Shown: positions 43,470-54,635 of the stretch, piece by piece
Layout of the letters: the number at the start of each line of letters is the position of its first letter
How positions within the stretch are numbered: position 1 is the first letter of the stretch
Assembly (NCBI RefSeq): GCF_037325665.1
Contig: NC_090253.1
Location: 10,958,323 to 11,022,322 of the forward strand
Source of the DNA: Littorina saxatilis
Taxonomy: Eukaryota; Mollusca; Gastropoda; Littorinimorpha; Littorinidae
Length of the DNA: 64,000 nt
Reading direction: 5' to 3'
Notes under the pieces: generated by a model
What the model saw: only the letters and a program-made list of their open reading frames with translations
The model's database searches: none
Told to the model about the DNA's origin: nothing
Translations under genes and position numbers: made by a program

Positions 43470-46432
43470 GATATTAGTATAGCTTTTGACACAACATGGT
43501 TGTTATGAGTGGAGTTTTTATAGGTTCATAAAAAAAATTGAACTTTATAGTTAGGGTTACGAAGTACTTCATATGAAAGAGTCCGTTGTTATTCCGGGAT
43601 TTTTGGGAAGTTTAGCCATTAAAATGGTTTGGTCGTTATTTAAGTCTATGTGGTAAGCATTGTTGTGTCATTTATCCCAGCGAAACTGGAGGTATCCCAC
43701 GAACGCTATTCACGACTTTCCGACCTTGACATTGTAGCTAGGGTCATGTGGGCGTTGGCATCATTGTCCAATCAGAAATAGTCAATGATCATCTCCTCAG
43801 TGTGTTCCGGTCCGGTCTTTGTGCGGAAAAAGAGAACGTGGTTTGACAACTAAAGGGCATTTTGACCGGCTCGCACTACAGCATCGTTCAAATGTGGGAG
43901 AATGACACATCTGACAAATAGCCAGTGGTTACCAACATGAGAAACTGGGGATAGGAATCGTAATCCGTATGTAAGTTTGAAGCGGCCCTGACGCTGTTTG
44001 TACGTCAATCCGAAGAGAAGCTATCGTACTAGGCCCTAGGTGACATTTCGTCAAGTTCCACTCCCAGTTTGCCGACTCTATGGCCCTCCCCCCGCCAAAC
44101 TGCTGCACCCAGTGGCAGGGAAAGCAGTTCGACTTAAGGTGACTGCAGGGCAAGTTCAATTTTGCAAGCTAAAAATAAATGTTCTACTACCTTGTCAGTC
44201 TAGATCTGGAACTCATGAAACAGCACTATTCAAATCCCCATAAAGTGAGCTGGTGTTTTTCTAGATCTAAGCATCGACCGAATTCAATAGAAATGTTCCT
44301 TGCATGGCATAATTATTTACCTAAATCTGTTATTAAGTTTGTTGAAAATCAAAGTATTCGTTTTTTGTTTGTTCGCGTGTCTGGTTTTTGCTTAGTCGAT
44401 TAGCTTACACGATGTGTGGCTTTTTATTTTGTAAGGGTGGTTTAGCATACATGTATAAAATGAGACCTAGACCACATACGCCATGAAAGTAGAGTTCCCC
44501 GTTCAATACCAAGATTGCCAGTATTGATATTCAGACAACTTTTGGATAAATGTGTGGGGCTGTGGTGTTGCAGTACGTGGTAGATTGTTTGCACGGGTAT
44601 GTAGGTAGGTACGTGTACATCCGTGTGCTTTTGTGCAGGCATTTGTGAAGCAGGAACATGCAACATTTTTGACAAACATCAGGGTTGTGTGTGTGTGTGT
44701 GTGTGTGTGATAAAACCAACTAAGCTTACATCCAGCACAAAAAGCTTCAGCTCTACTTCACCAGTCAAAGACAAACGCATTGTTTTATTCAGCTTTTGAC
44801 ACATATATTCACTCGATCAGAATCGAACCCTCTTCGTGAATATTTTATTTCAGAAAAAATAACATATTGATTCTACACAACAAATGGTATTGCTATATGC
44901 TATGAGTATGAACGATGAAGACTAGCAACCGAGACAGATGAGGCATCAAGTTTCTTAGCCTTTTAGCCTCTTATGTTGCATACATGTCATTTGTTTTTAA
45001 TTTTTATCTCCTGATAACTGACCAGAAAGGTACGTACAAACATCGATTCTGCAACTACCTCGTAAACTTTTCGATCGCTAATACACCAGAACTTGATACA
45101 GTATGCAACACTCACAGGCTTGATTACCTGTTGCATTGAAACGACAGAAGGAATTACAAAACTATGTAACTGAGAGGAACCGATGTATTCAAGTTCAGAA
45201 CGAAGCAGTTTCTGCCTCGGAGCCTGTATCTCATGCTATGGAGCCACTAGAAGAGAAATGTCTGGCGTAGTTTGACCCAACAGACAGAGAAGTCAAGGGG
45301 GGTAATCTATCGACAGCAGTTGTATTGCTGGTTTGTATTTGATCTTACAAACCATTCTTATTAACTTGTATAAATAGTTTATCGCTTCAGTAAACACTCA
45401 TCTATTTTGAAGATTACGTAATTTTCAACAACAAAAATTAAAAAAAATTCGCAATTCAATATTTCACGCAAATTTTACTGATCCGCAAACAATTTTGCAT
45501 GAACAAGTGTTATGTTAGGGAGAGAGTACGAGTGCGTAGTTAGACATATTTTGAGTGGAGTAGCAAAAATGCTTTAGCCATGTACTAATTATGTTATTGA
45601 ACTGCTTAGCGGAGATTTCCAGATCAATCATACGGCGGTGAAAGACTGGTCTCTAGTACGGTCTATACTTACAAAATATAAAAATAAACAAACAAACCAA
45701 CACAAAAAAGGTTTGTGTTGCACGTAGGATTTAAGTATTTAATTGAATAGAAAAGGCAACATCGGAATAAAAACAAATCTCGTGGTTCTCTTGTCAAGGA
45801 GTATGCACAGAATATGAAAGAAGATTGTGGAGTAGGCTGCTTTCTATTCTACTGCTCTAAATTAGCAAGAGGCAAGCTTTACAATGCTATTCACACTAGG
45901 ATGCAAAGCATTCAGTGCTAAAGCTCTCAAATCACAATAGTTACAAGACAAAACACACTTCTTGGGGCTACAAGAAATGTTAATATTTGTAAGCACACAA
46001 TTGGACACATTTTTGTAAATATTTTTTATTGCCTCCCTTGAATAAAACTTATTAAAAAAATATTCTGAGAAAAAAAGTTATACTTAAAAGCAAAGCTATC
46101 AAGAAATAGGTAGACAACCCGTGTAGATACCTTTATTCTTAAGACATTTTATTTTTGGAGGATGTCACTATGCAATTTTACAGATTTAAAAAAAAAAAGC
46201 TTTAGATGATCTCCCTTGAACAAACATTTCTTGTTTTTACTATGTGTTAGTTTTAAGGGTATATAGAAGAACAATAAAGAAAAAATGCTGCAAATTGACT
46301 TGGACGTATTTACAATTTAATTAAACAAAATGTTTCAAATTATCTGATAATGAAATTCTACATTAAAATTAAAGCAGATCTAGGGACTTGTGCACAACAT
46401 AAAACATAAGGAACTATGATCTGCATTGCTTG
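43470..46432. other. No gene recognised
   Basis: AT-rich sequence without a supported gene. A frame at 44250-44400 gives HNYLPKSVIKFVENQSIRFL, faintly like a LINE C-terminus but too short to call. (GT)n lies at 44685-44709. The right part may hold the 3' UTR of the minus-strand gene that ends at 46433. Confidence 0.4.
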
Positions 46433-49400
46433 TTATGATGATAATGGCTGGCACCTGTCGACCGACTTGCACGCCATAATTCTATATGTTTTACTATGCG
46501 CCCTGCATGTCAATGGTCTTTCTCTGGGTGGCTCGATTCTGAGGAGATAAAGAAAATGCATTTAGTGCAAGCAGTACATAATGACAACACACATACAATT
46601 ACTTAAAGCAGCTGCTGGTTTCAGAGTATTTAGTTAAAGGCCCACCCCAACTTGTTTGCCTCAATGTCGCAGATTTGGTCAGACTTTCACAATGAGTAAG
46701 ATAACAAATTTAACAATGTTTTGATTTAAAAAAAAAATAGTATTCATTTTTGTTGTTTTCGGCCCCATTCACTGGGAATCTTACTCAAGGACAAGGATTT
46801 TTCTTAGGAATATTTGTATGTGAAGCTTCCAAGCCCTAGCTTCAGAAACGACCAAGAAACCCTCAATAATGGATTTTGTTGTGCATAGTGATGGCTATCC
46901 AACCGAGTGGCGGAGCACTGGTGAATCCTTTCATTCTCCTGATTGCTTGATTCTGAAATGACATTGTGGAGTTGGTAGTTATGTGAGTGTGTAGTGCCTG
47001 CTCTTCGTTGTTTAGTCGGGGGGAGGGGGGTATTGAATCATATGATCATAAAGTAAGACTTCACTGTGATGTGCAGAGATTTAGTCAGGTACACAACATT
47101 GCTATGCTATCACGAAATTAGATGTTCTATCCTCTAGATGGGCTACACAACTACATCAGATGTCATGGTTGGGTTTTCGCAAGTCAGCAACATGTTTTGA
47201 AGTTCTCATTGGGTAATCACGGCTGACATCAAACACAGAAAAGGTGGAAGAAACATAAATCAATGAACTCACCTTCCCTGCATTGTGATACTAGCCATAT
47301 GGGTCTGCCGAAGTAGCTCCTGCACATATTGAATTAAGTATTCATGTTATTGTTAGGATCACACTTTTTTCTGGTACATGTATATCAGACTGGAAAGTTT
47401 CTCAAGGCTTGAAGAATTCAAGAGCTTGCCTATCCCCAATAAAAAAATAAATTTAGTATGCAAGTATTTTCAGGGTCTCAAGGTTTTAATATGAAGTCTG
47501 TTCCTCTGGGGTCATGGAGAAACAAATTACAAATGAGAACATACTGTTACACAACAAATTCCGACCAATTTAGGACACACCATAACATAACTCACAAACA
47601 AACAACAGCAATACAATAATTAGTCTGCAAATACCTAAACGTCGTTCACACTAGGTATACAAAAATAAAAAAGCACATTCAGGCAGGTTTGACAAGTAGA
47701 CCATTCCAGCTACTGTTCCAGACCAAAGGCCATGTTTCCCCTTACTCTGTGATTGTAATCATAATTATTGTTTATGAATGACTTCAGTTTTTCTAAGTAA
47801 ATCTCTCGTTGTAATTACTGGTAAATGCATTATCCCAATTAAGATATCCTCACATCTAACCTGCGTAAACTTCATTTCAAGGGTTTTAATTTTTTTTAGC
47901 TGGCCAAGAAATTATAAGCATTCCTCAATTATGTTCCTGTCAGACTCAATGAGCTAAGCTAATCTTATAAAAAAAAACTTAAAAAAAGGTAGCATCTTAT
48001 AATATTCTCACGTGAATTATAGGTAATCAGAAAACTAGTATTTAATTTTTTTTTAAACTCAAACTTAAAATACAGGCATGCAACATTATCCTTGCTGTTT
48101 TGTGATAACCCTTACCATCAACTATTCTATTTCATTTCCATCTTAACAGGCGTAGCACCTCTCTGGAAGCCAAAAGAACACTTTAAATCCACCCCCCCCC
48201 CCCCAGTACTGAGTAAACATTGCTGTGCATATTTTTAAAAAAAACCAATGCCTGAGTCTCCAGTCACCTGTTTATGTTGTTGTCCTTGTACTTCACTTGT
48301 AGCTTAGCTGTTCAAGAAACTGTTTCTCTGATCACATGATCAAAATTCAAATACTTAATAAACCAATTTTGATTCTATTTCTTCAATAATAAGTTGAACG
48401 TCTGCTTATGTAATTGCCACAATTTACAGAGTTTCTGAATAAATGCTGCAAGAAAAACCAACAGAGTGAACAGTTTGTAAATATTCTAATATACCTTATT
48501 TACCGTATGACATGAGTGGTACAGTGGCTGCTAAAACGTCCGTGACACCTGTCTGCATATATTAGGTGACAGCCCTGATGGAGACTGAAAAAAAAGTTTC
48601 TTTGTCAGTACCCTGTGTATGAGTGTGGTCGGGTATGTTCTGGAACAATTAGAGCACTCCCTATGACCATATCAGTGTTGCACGGAGGGTAGGGGGGGGG
48701 GGGGGGCTTTTAGAGGTGTAGTTGTTGGACTGTAGTGTAGAGGCTGATTAATAATAATAATAAGAACATTTATATAGCGCTAAATCAAAAACTTTCGTTA
48801 AAAAGGCTTGATTGGCAGTGCTATGGGGTGAGGGTGGAGCTGGGGCGGAGAATTTATCGTATGTAATTGAATACTAATAGTAATAAGCATGATCAGTTAG
48901 ACTAGAGTTAAAAACTATGTTGATCGCCACAGACATTACATATTAATGTGAAATCACAAGCATGTTACTGTACCTTTCGTTTTGCCATTGAGATTGGTAG
49001 AAGGCATTGAGTGGTGAACACAAGTTGCATTGATCACTGCATCACCATGTGGTCAATCCCCTTTGATCTGCAGATTGCACCAGCACAAACCAACACTGTG
49101 TTATGATCGTAAACAGCCCACATGGCCAATAAATCTAAGAACACAAACACTAGATAGATCTAATCGGAGAGCCTGCAAACCGAGTCATGCTTTTTAAATT
49201 CAATGAAAATCTGTCTGTCAATGAAGCAGATAGATCTATCCTTGCGATTGTTTTTGCAAGCAGATAAATGTTAGAACGTCACTTATTCCGTTTTCATTCA
49301 ACAAATTGATATTTTGCAAGATGCATTTCGTGCCAATGAGCTGAACAAACAATCAAAATCAAGCAAGTGGTACATTCTTGAAGACAAAATTCAGTCACGC

Positions 49401-49781
49401 AAACAAACTGAAGGGAAAAAATCTAGCTTACTGCTGTACTGATTTCGCCAAATAAATGCATTTGCATGCCGAAGTTATTCCTGCTTTGATTCCAATCATT
49501 CTAATTGATCTGAATGCAAAAAATATACGTAAACGAGCTGATCAAAATGAGTAACATTGCACCTGCCTGTAACATTGACTGTACTGCGAAAGCGAAGGTC
49601 GTCTGCGACTGGAGATTTTGAAGTCGAACAGCGTCGTTTCTTCACTCTCAGCGGTTGTCTTCATCGGAAAAGTGAAAAGCCTGACTTGCAATCTAGCGAA
49701 AGACACATTCTGTCTTTCCGTTCGGGCGTTGTTTTTGTGTACAATCTCTGAAAATGTTATTTCGAAAAAGGCGGCCGTCAT
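46433..49781 (-). CDS. Predicted four-exon gene of unknown function (135 aa)
   Basis: Tentative host gene built from splice signals. Exons on the minus strand are 49563-49781 (ATG start, 73 codons), 48549-48584 (12 codons), 47273-47319 and 46433-46538 (stop TAA 46433-46435). Acceptors are strong (CTTTTTTTTTCAG, CAATATGTGCAG, TTTATCTCCTCAG). Donors are CAG|GTGCAA, CAG|GTGTCA and AAG|GTGAGT. Junction phases agree (0, 0, then a split Arg codon), and the whole reads open. The product is basic, for example SSRRRPSLSQYSQCYR in exon 1, with no recognised domain. The start codon lies 76 bp outside the large TIR element, pointing away from it. Intervening DNA is AT-rich with an (AAT)n/ATATAGCGCTAAAT SINE-tail motif near 48750-48785, a C run (48192-48205) and a G run (48691-48706). 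Small exons found by eye can be chance. Confidence 0.3.
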
Positions 49782-49857
49782 TGTTTTGGGGTTTCCGCCT
49801 AGTGGTGTTTTAAACCGGTTTCAGACCGGAACACACTGAGGAGATGAGAACAAATGG

Positions 49858-50083
49858 CATTTAGGAACCTACGCTAATTATGATGACGCGAGCTTCCATT
49901 CAAATTAACTTAGGCAACGATGGTTCGATGACGTCATCCAATAGTCACATCACAGAAGGAAATGTACAAATGCTGAACGTAGCCCATTTTAGCTCGACTT
50001 ATTAGACAGATAGGCTTGAGGAGAATGATAATAACAAAGTTATTAACAGAATGCAGACCTCAATGATCGTGAGAACGCACAAT
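49858..50083 (+). repeat. Left terminal inverted repeat of the 11.1-kb element
   Basis: 226 bp, from CATTTAGGAACC inward to GAGAACGCACAAT. It differs from the right copy at one base (GACCTCAATG versus GACATCAATG). It includes a CRE-like GATGACGTCATCC near 49929, possibly promoter-like for the inner gene starting at 50282 or the outer gene starting at 49781. Confidence 0.9.
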
Positions 50084-50281
50084 ACACCACTAAACAGTTC
50101 CGACGTTTACATGGAACAAAGAAGGAAAATCACGTGACCGCACAGACGCCTCTCATTGGCTGCGTCATTTTTTCGAGGAAACAAATCGTCTGCAACACAG
50201 CTGTGCGTATGTTCTGCGACTGACGAGTCAGACACTTGTGTTTATTTTGTTGTTTTGTCGATGTAAGTTCAGCGATTATCG

Positions 50282-51331
50282 ATGGCATGTCACTGCCCGA
50301 TGATTGATTGTGACAACGGAAGCTACCGTCTTCAAAATGGAAAGCTAAACTTTGCAAAATTCAGTCCGACCAGGTTCCACACGAGTCTGTGGCCAACCAC
50401 CGTTCAGGTAAGCGCAACACTGTAACAGTTCTTGATCAACTTATTTTATTGCCTGACATTCATGCGATTTATTGTTTTTTTCTGCAAATTCCATAGCATG
50501 ATTACAAAATCGTTTAGCTAGACCTGCATTTATACAGCTTTGAACGTTACAAAAACTGCACTGCAGTGTTTGAATCTGCTGTGCATGAGGTCAAAATATT
50601 TGGCTCACTTTCTGTGTCAGTGTTTCCGTTTCTTGTTTTTTTGTTTTACTTCATGTTGTTAGAGCATGGCTGTGATTAAAAAGCAATAAAAATTGCTTTG
50701 TAGAGCCATAAATTGTTAAATCTGATATGCATCTGTCTGTTTTCAACAGCTTGCATCCGCATCCAACACACAAGAAGAAACCAGCACAACGAGATTAAAG
50801 TGGATTCGACTCATCAGCCGTGTAGACACAACAGCAGACGGAAGGCACAAGCTTTTTTCACCTGCAAAAGATGCAAGGGTTTGTTCTCTACACTTTCTTG
50901 ATGGCACACCAACTGCAGAGATTTCTTTCCCAACACAAAACTTGGGATACCCTGGATTTCAACACAGAGTAAGTTTTTTTTAAAAATAATTTTCTTGTTA
51001 TATTTTGTGTGTGTACGCAGTAAAGAAGATGGGAAGGTGTTGAATGTATTTGTTCACACATGCTGCTTCTAGTATCACTATGATGTGTCTGTTCCTTACA
51101 GCTTGAGTGATTTAATTGACTTTTCGTCTGTTCGTGTGTTCTGAAATCTGAACAAGAATGAATGTGGGAAGCCAAGCTAAGTTTTATGTGGGTGGTTTGT
51201 TTCCAGAGTGCGATTTGATCAACATTAGGAGAGCTCTCCATAGAAGCCAAAGGAACAAAAACAAGTGTACCGGGGAATTCACAGAGGGAGTTCTGTATTG
51301 CACTGAAAATGACTACAGTGGGTCCAAATGA
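50282..51331 (+). CDS. THAP-like zinc-finger protein, three exons (third tentative)
   Basis: Probable DNA-binding protein. Exon 1 runs from ATG 50282 to 50407 (42 codons, donor CAG|GTAAGC). Exon 2 is 50750-50968 (73 codons, acceptor TTTTCAACAG, donor AGA|GTAAGT). Exon 3 is perhaps 51209-51331 (stop TGA 51329-51331). Phases are all 0. Visible residues: CHCPMIDCDNGSYRL (Cys5, Cys10), Trp60 in LKWIRLISRV, and RVCSLHFLDGTPT (Cys87, His90), then NLGYPGF. THAP-like domains share such C..C, W and CxxHF positions and bind DNA in P-type transposases and host regulators. In exon 1 to early exon 2, better family-like words (KWKAKLCK, VCGQPPF, HPTHKKKPAQRD) appear in other frames. Compensating frameshifts have therefore probably altered this copy while leaving it open. 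It lies about 200 bp inside the left TIR. Confidence 0.5.
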
Positions 51332-51984
51332 CCACCTTTATAAGTTGAAGTTGGGGGCATTGAACCCAAACGGACAACATATGTGGAGAACCCTGCATGA
51401 AGATGTAATACTACCATAAATACTGACAGAATGAACCCTGTTTGGCAATGTTTCAGACAGCAAGAGTGCTGATAGACATACCCCGACCAAAGCACCGGCT
51501 AGGCAGAAGAAAATGGGCAATGCGAGATCTGGAATTCCAGTTTGAGGCGTGCCAGGCCCAAGGATCATCAAGGGAGAGGAATGGTGTGCACAGCTAGTTG
51601 ATTGCCAGAAAAGTGTGACTCTGGCCCTGAACAAGACCCATTCGCGACGGAAACATTTCTGGGTGCTCTTGTTTTTGCTTATTTCTTGATATTTTTTTGT
51701 GTATAAGCAGATGCCAACTTAATGCAGACAGAAAAAATACATGGTTATTCAGAAATCTGATTTCTCGCAGAACATATCATATTGCACTGGTATAGCCACG
51801 ACTAGTCTCTTCCAATTAAATCATGTTTTTAGTGTCACCCTTTGTAACAAGAAGATGGCAGGAAAAAGTCAACAATTCTAAAAATACAAGAATTTTTAGC
51901 GATCAACCAATGAGTATTGACCCTAAACGTTATAGTATAGATGAGATGTTGTTTATGCAACAGAGACGATGATTAGACCTTTAA
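51332..51984. other. No gene seen
   Basis: No coding region recognised between the THAP-like gene and the MITE. A weak minus-strand frame (51338-51634) has no family features. Confidence 0.4.
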
Positions 51985-52337
51985 AGCCATATGTACTCGA
52001 TGACTATACACGCTAATTGCTTTACCAACAGCTGGAGACATGCTAAATTAAGTTCCCTGCAAAATATTGTGGTCTAGGACCCCTTCAATGTTGAGATATG
52101 TTAATTTTCATCTGGATCGTCCTATTTATAGATTTGCCAACAGAGGTAGCGTTGACGCAAGGGAAATAACTCCGCGTCTTTGTTTACATCCAAAGTTTTT
52201 GAGACTCTAAAACAAGCTGTAATGCATGTATATGGTCCGCGCATGGCGACATATCGTCATTACATGGTCTTATGGTGTGTTTGACATCGATTATGGGCAA
52301 ACTACACTTTGTAAACACGGAGCGCGTACATATGCCT
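51985..52337. mobile_element. TTAA-flanked MITE (piggyBac-like)
   Basis: The ends AGCCATATGTAC and GTACATATGCCT are inverted, with TTAA on both sides (51981-51984 and 52338-52341), the target of piggyBac-type elements. Interior noncoding, about 353 bp. Confidence 0.65.
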
Positions 52338-52341
52338 TTAA

Positions 52342-53105
52342 GGATCTAGCCTATCTGTTTCGCTAATATAGGTAGAATAAAGTACATGTCACCAGAGTAG
52401 CCAAGAGCAACCTTTAACAATTTACTGGTTTGTTTTCATTTGTTTGAATGTTTCTCTCTTCTTCCTGCGCACAGTCTTCTCTCCATTTCATGTCACCTGT
52501 GCATACCATAACATGTTCTGAGAAAAAATGTTTGTTTGGCTCACATTTTGTGTGTGTCTTTATTGATGTTCGTATGATGCAATGAGTATGTCAGAACAAA
52601 ATCTGAGTTCTCGTACTTTGAAATGGAGAATGAGAGACAAGACAAAGCATTACAGCACAAAGTCAAACATATCAGCACTTGCAAACAAAATGCACACAAT
52701 ACTGTCAGCTCGAAAAACTTTACTTATGTTGATAAACTTATCACTAGCAGCAGATCAAATCTGATGACTTCATCCACTTGGCAATGAACATATTGGGAAG
52801 AAATATATCTAGTTTCATATATTTATATATATATACCAAAAACACACATGTAGTACAGTAAAAGTCATATCTATAATGGTGTACACAGGAACCTTCCTTT
52901 TCAGAACTCCAAACAATAATCTGATAAAAAAAATTCCAGTACAGAAAAAGATGGAGTCTTAAAATGTAGGAAAACTTACATAGGTTTTGACAAGACAAAC
53001 ATTTATATTTTAGATGCGACCCACCCTACTACCTTTCAGGCTAAAAACTTACAGAAACGAAGCAGCTGTTCAACAATGTTGCTCTGCCCATTACATGTGT
53101 AAAGA
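52342..53105. other. No gene seen
   Basis: AT-rich filler inside the large TIR element. An (AT)n-like stretch lies near 52818-52835. Confidence 0.4.
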
Positions 53106-53401
53106 CAGGGGCGGATCAGTTGCTTTGTAAGGGGGGGGGGCACTTTGAATCGAAAGTGAATGTGATGGGCGCGAAGCGCCCGAATTTGCTAGGGGGGTCC
53201 GGGGGCATGCCCCCCCCTGGAAATTTGTTTTGCCCAAAGAAGCAAAATGGTGCCATCTGGTGCCATTTGAACTTAGAAATGGTCATAGAATCAGCATAGA
53301 AAAATCTTTTTTTTTCTTCTTCTTTTTTTTTTTTTTTCGGGGGGGGGGGGGGGGGCACGTGCCCCCTGTGCCCCCCCCCCCCCCCCCCTCGTCCGCCCCT
53401 G
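53106..53401. mobile_element. MITE with CAGGGGCGGA TIRs
   Basis: Ends CAGGGGCGGA and TCCGCCCCTG are a perfect 10-bp inverted pair, flanked by AAAGA on both sides. Such ends are typical of hAT-like non-autonomous elements, although hAT normally duplicates 8 bp. The interior has unusual homopolymer runs (T, then 18 G, then 18 C) at 53308-53388, which could pair as a hairpin and are prone to sequencing error. Confidence 0.7.
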
Positions 53402-53409
53402 AAAGAGTA

Positions 53410-54635
53410 GAGCTTAATGCCTGGATCTGGCAAGGCATTTACATGAGTTGACAAATTGTTGAAATAAGAGTCGTCAGGATTGTTTACTTTGTGGAAGGGT
53501 TGCTCTCCTTGTTTATCTGTGTGGTTTCATAGTTAAGAGGAAAAAGCTGTTTTGTTAATAACGCTTTCCCTACTTCTACTAGTTCCTCCTGTTGCTGCCT
53601 GTATCAAAACGGGAAACAGGATTGGATTACTTTGGGAACAAGAGGTTGTGATGGCTGGCTCTGGGAAACAGGTGGTTGTGATGGCTGACTCTTGGAGACA
53701 CCTAGAAGTCTCTTTCTGATTTTGACAAAGATGCAATCAGGGGCTTCCTCCTCCAAAATGACTTGCAGCCTGTTGCACATGGTCAAAACCCTGCCAAAAG
53801 GGAAAAAAATAAAATAATCAATATGAGAAAGAGACAGGAGACAACAACTTTTACTAAAGCATCATTTAGGACAATTTACCAAGTTGTACATAACAAATTG
53901 CTCACAAATTTGAGTGCAACTTGCATGAAGAGCATTTGCAGGGATGGCCAGATCTCAAAATCTTCACTTGCCAGACAGGCGGGTCATTTCAAGAAAGTCC
54001 AGTCCACCAAAAAGAATTGCTTGCCGGGTACAAACCCCAGTTGCTATAACTGCATTGTTTATAACGTTTTTAAACTAGAGTATTACAACCAGAAGTGTTG
54101 CATTTGACGAGAATTTTCACTAGCCAACCAGGTGAGTTGCCAAGCGGTTTTAACTAGCACAGCGGATTTTTTGTACTCGCCCCTGGTCATTAGTCAGATC
54201 AGATGATTTGACCATCCCTGAATTTAGAAAGTCTGTTCAGTCATTGCTGATTAACTGTATCACTATCAGTATCACTGCACTTTTTTTTAAAAATTATATG
54301 TATATAACATATACTGCTGACAGCGACAGGCATAATTTTAGTGTGTGTTAATACTAGTATGCTGGTTTTTTCAGATTTTGACACATTCCCTGTTCACTGA
54401 AACCAAAATGTTGTTAGGCCACACAAACCATCTTGCAATTCAACTTGAACCATTCTCTTGTTCAAAAGTAAAGTGCAAATATGATTTATTTAAAAAAAAA
54501 GTAGAGAGGTTTCCTACCTGTAAGCCTTTCCTCCTTAAAACTCGTTGACGAGGCGATGCATGAGGTCGAGCTCACACTCACAGGCAGCCGGTGATGAAGA
54601 CGCTTGGCCACAGGAATCGCCCATCTTGCTGCCTT
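53410..54635. other. Possible further minus-strand exon, otherwise no gene
   Basis: On the minus strand an acceptor-like CCCTTTTGGCAG just right of 53790 precedes an open frame running left to a stop at 53604. It includes ILEEEAPDCIFVKIRKRLLG and then three QPSQP-type repeats. It could be an alternative last exon of the gene at 54636-58659 or a separate one. Nothing else is recognised. Confidence 0.25.

Noticed and set aside
44250-44400. Possible LINE C-terminus (HNYLPKSVIKFVENQSIRF)
   Set aside because: Too short and lacks the usual surrounding motifs.
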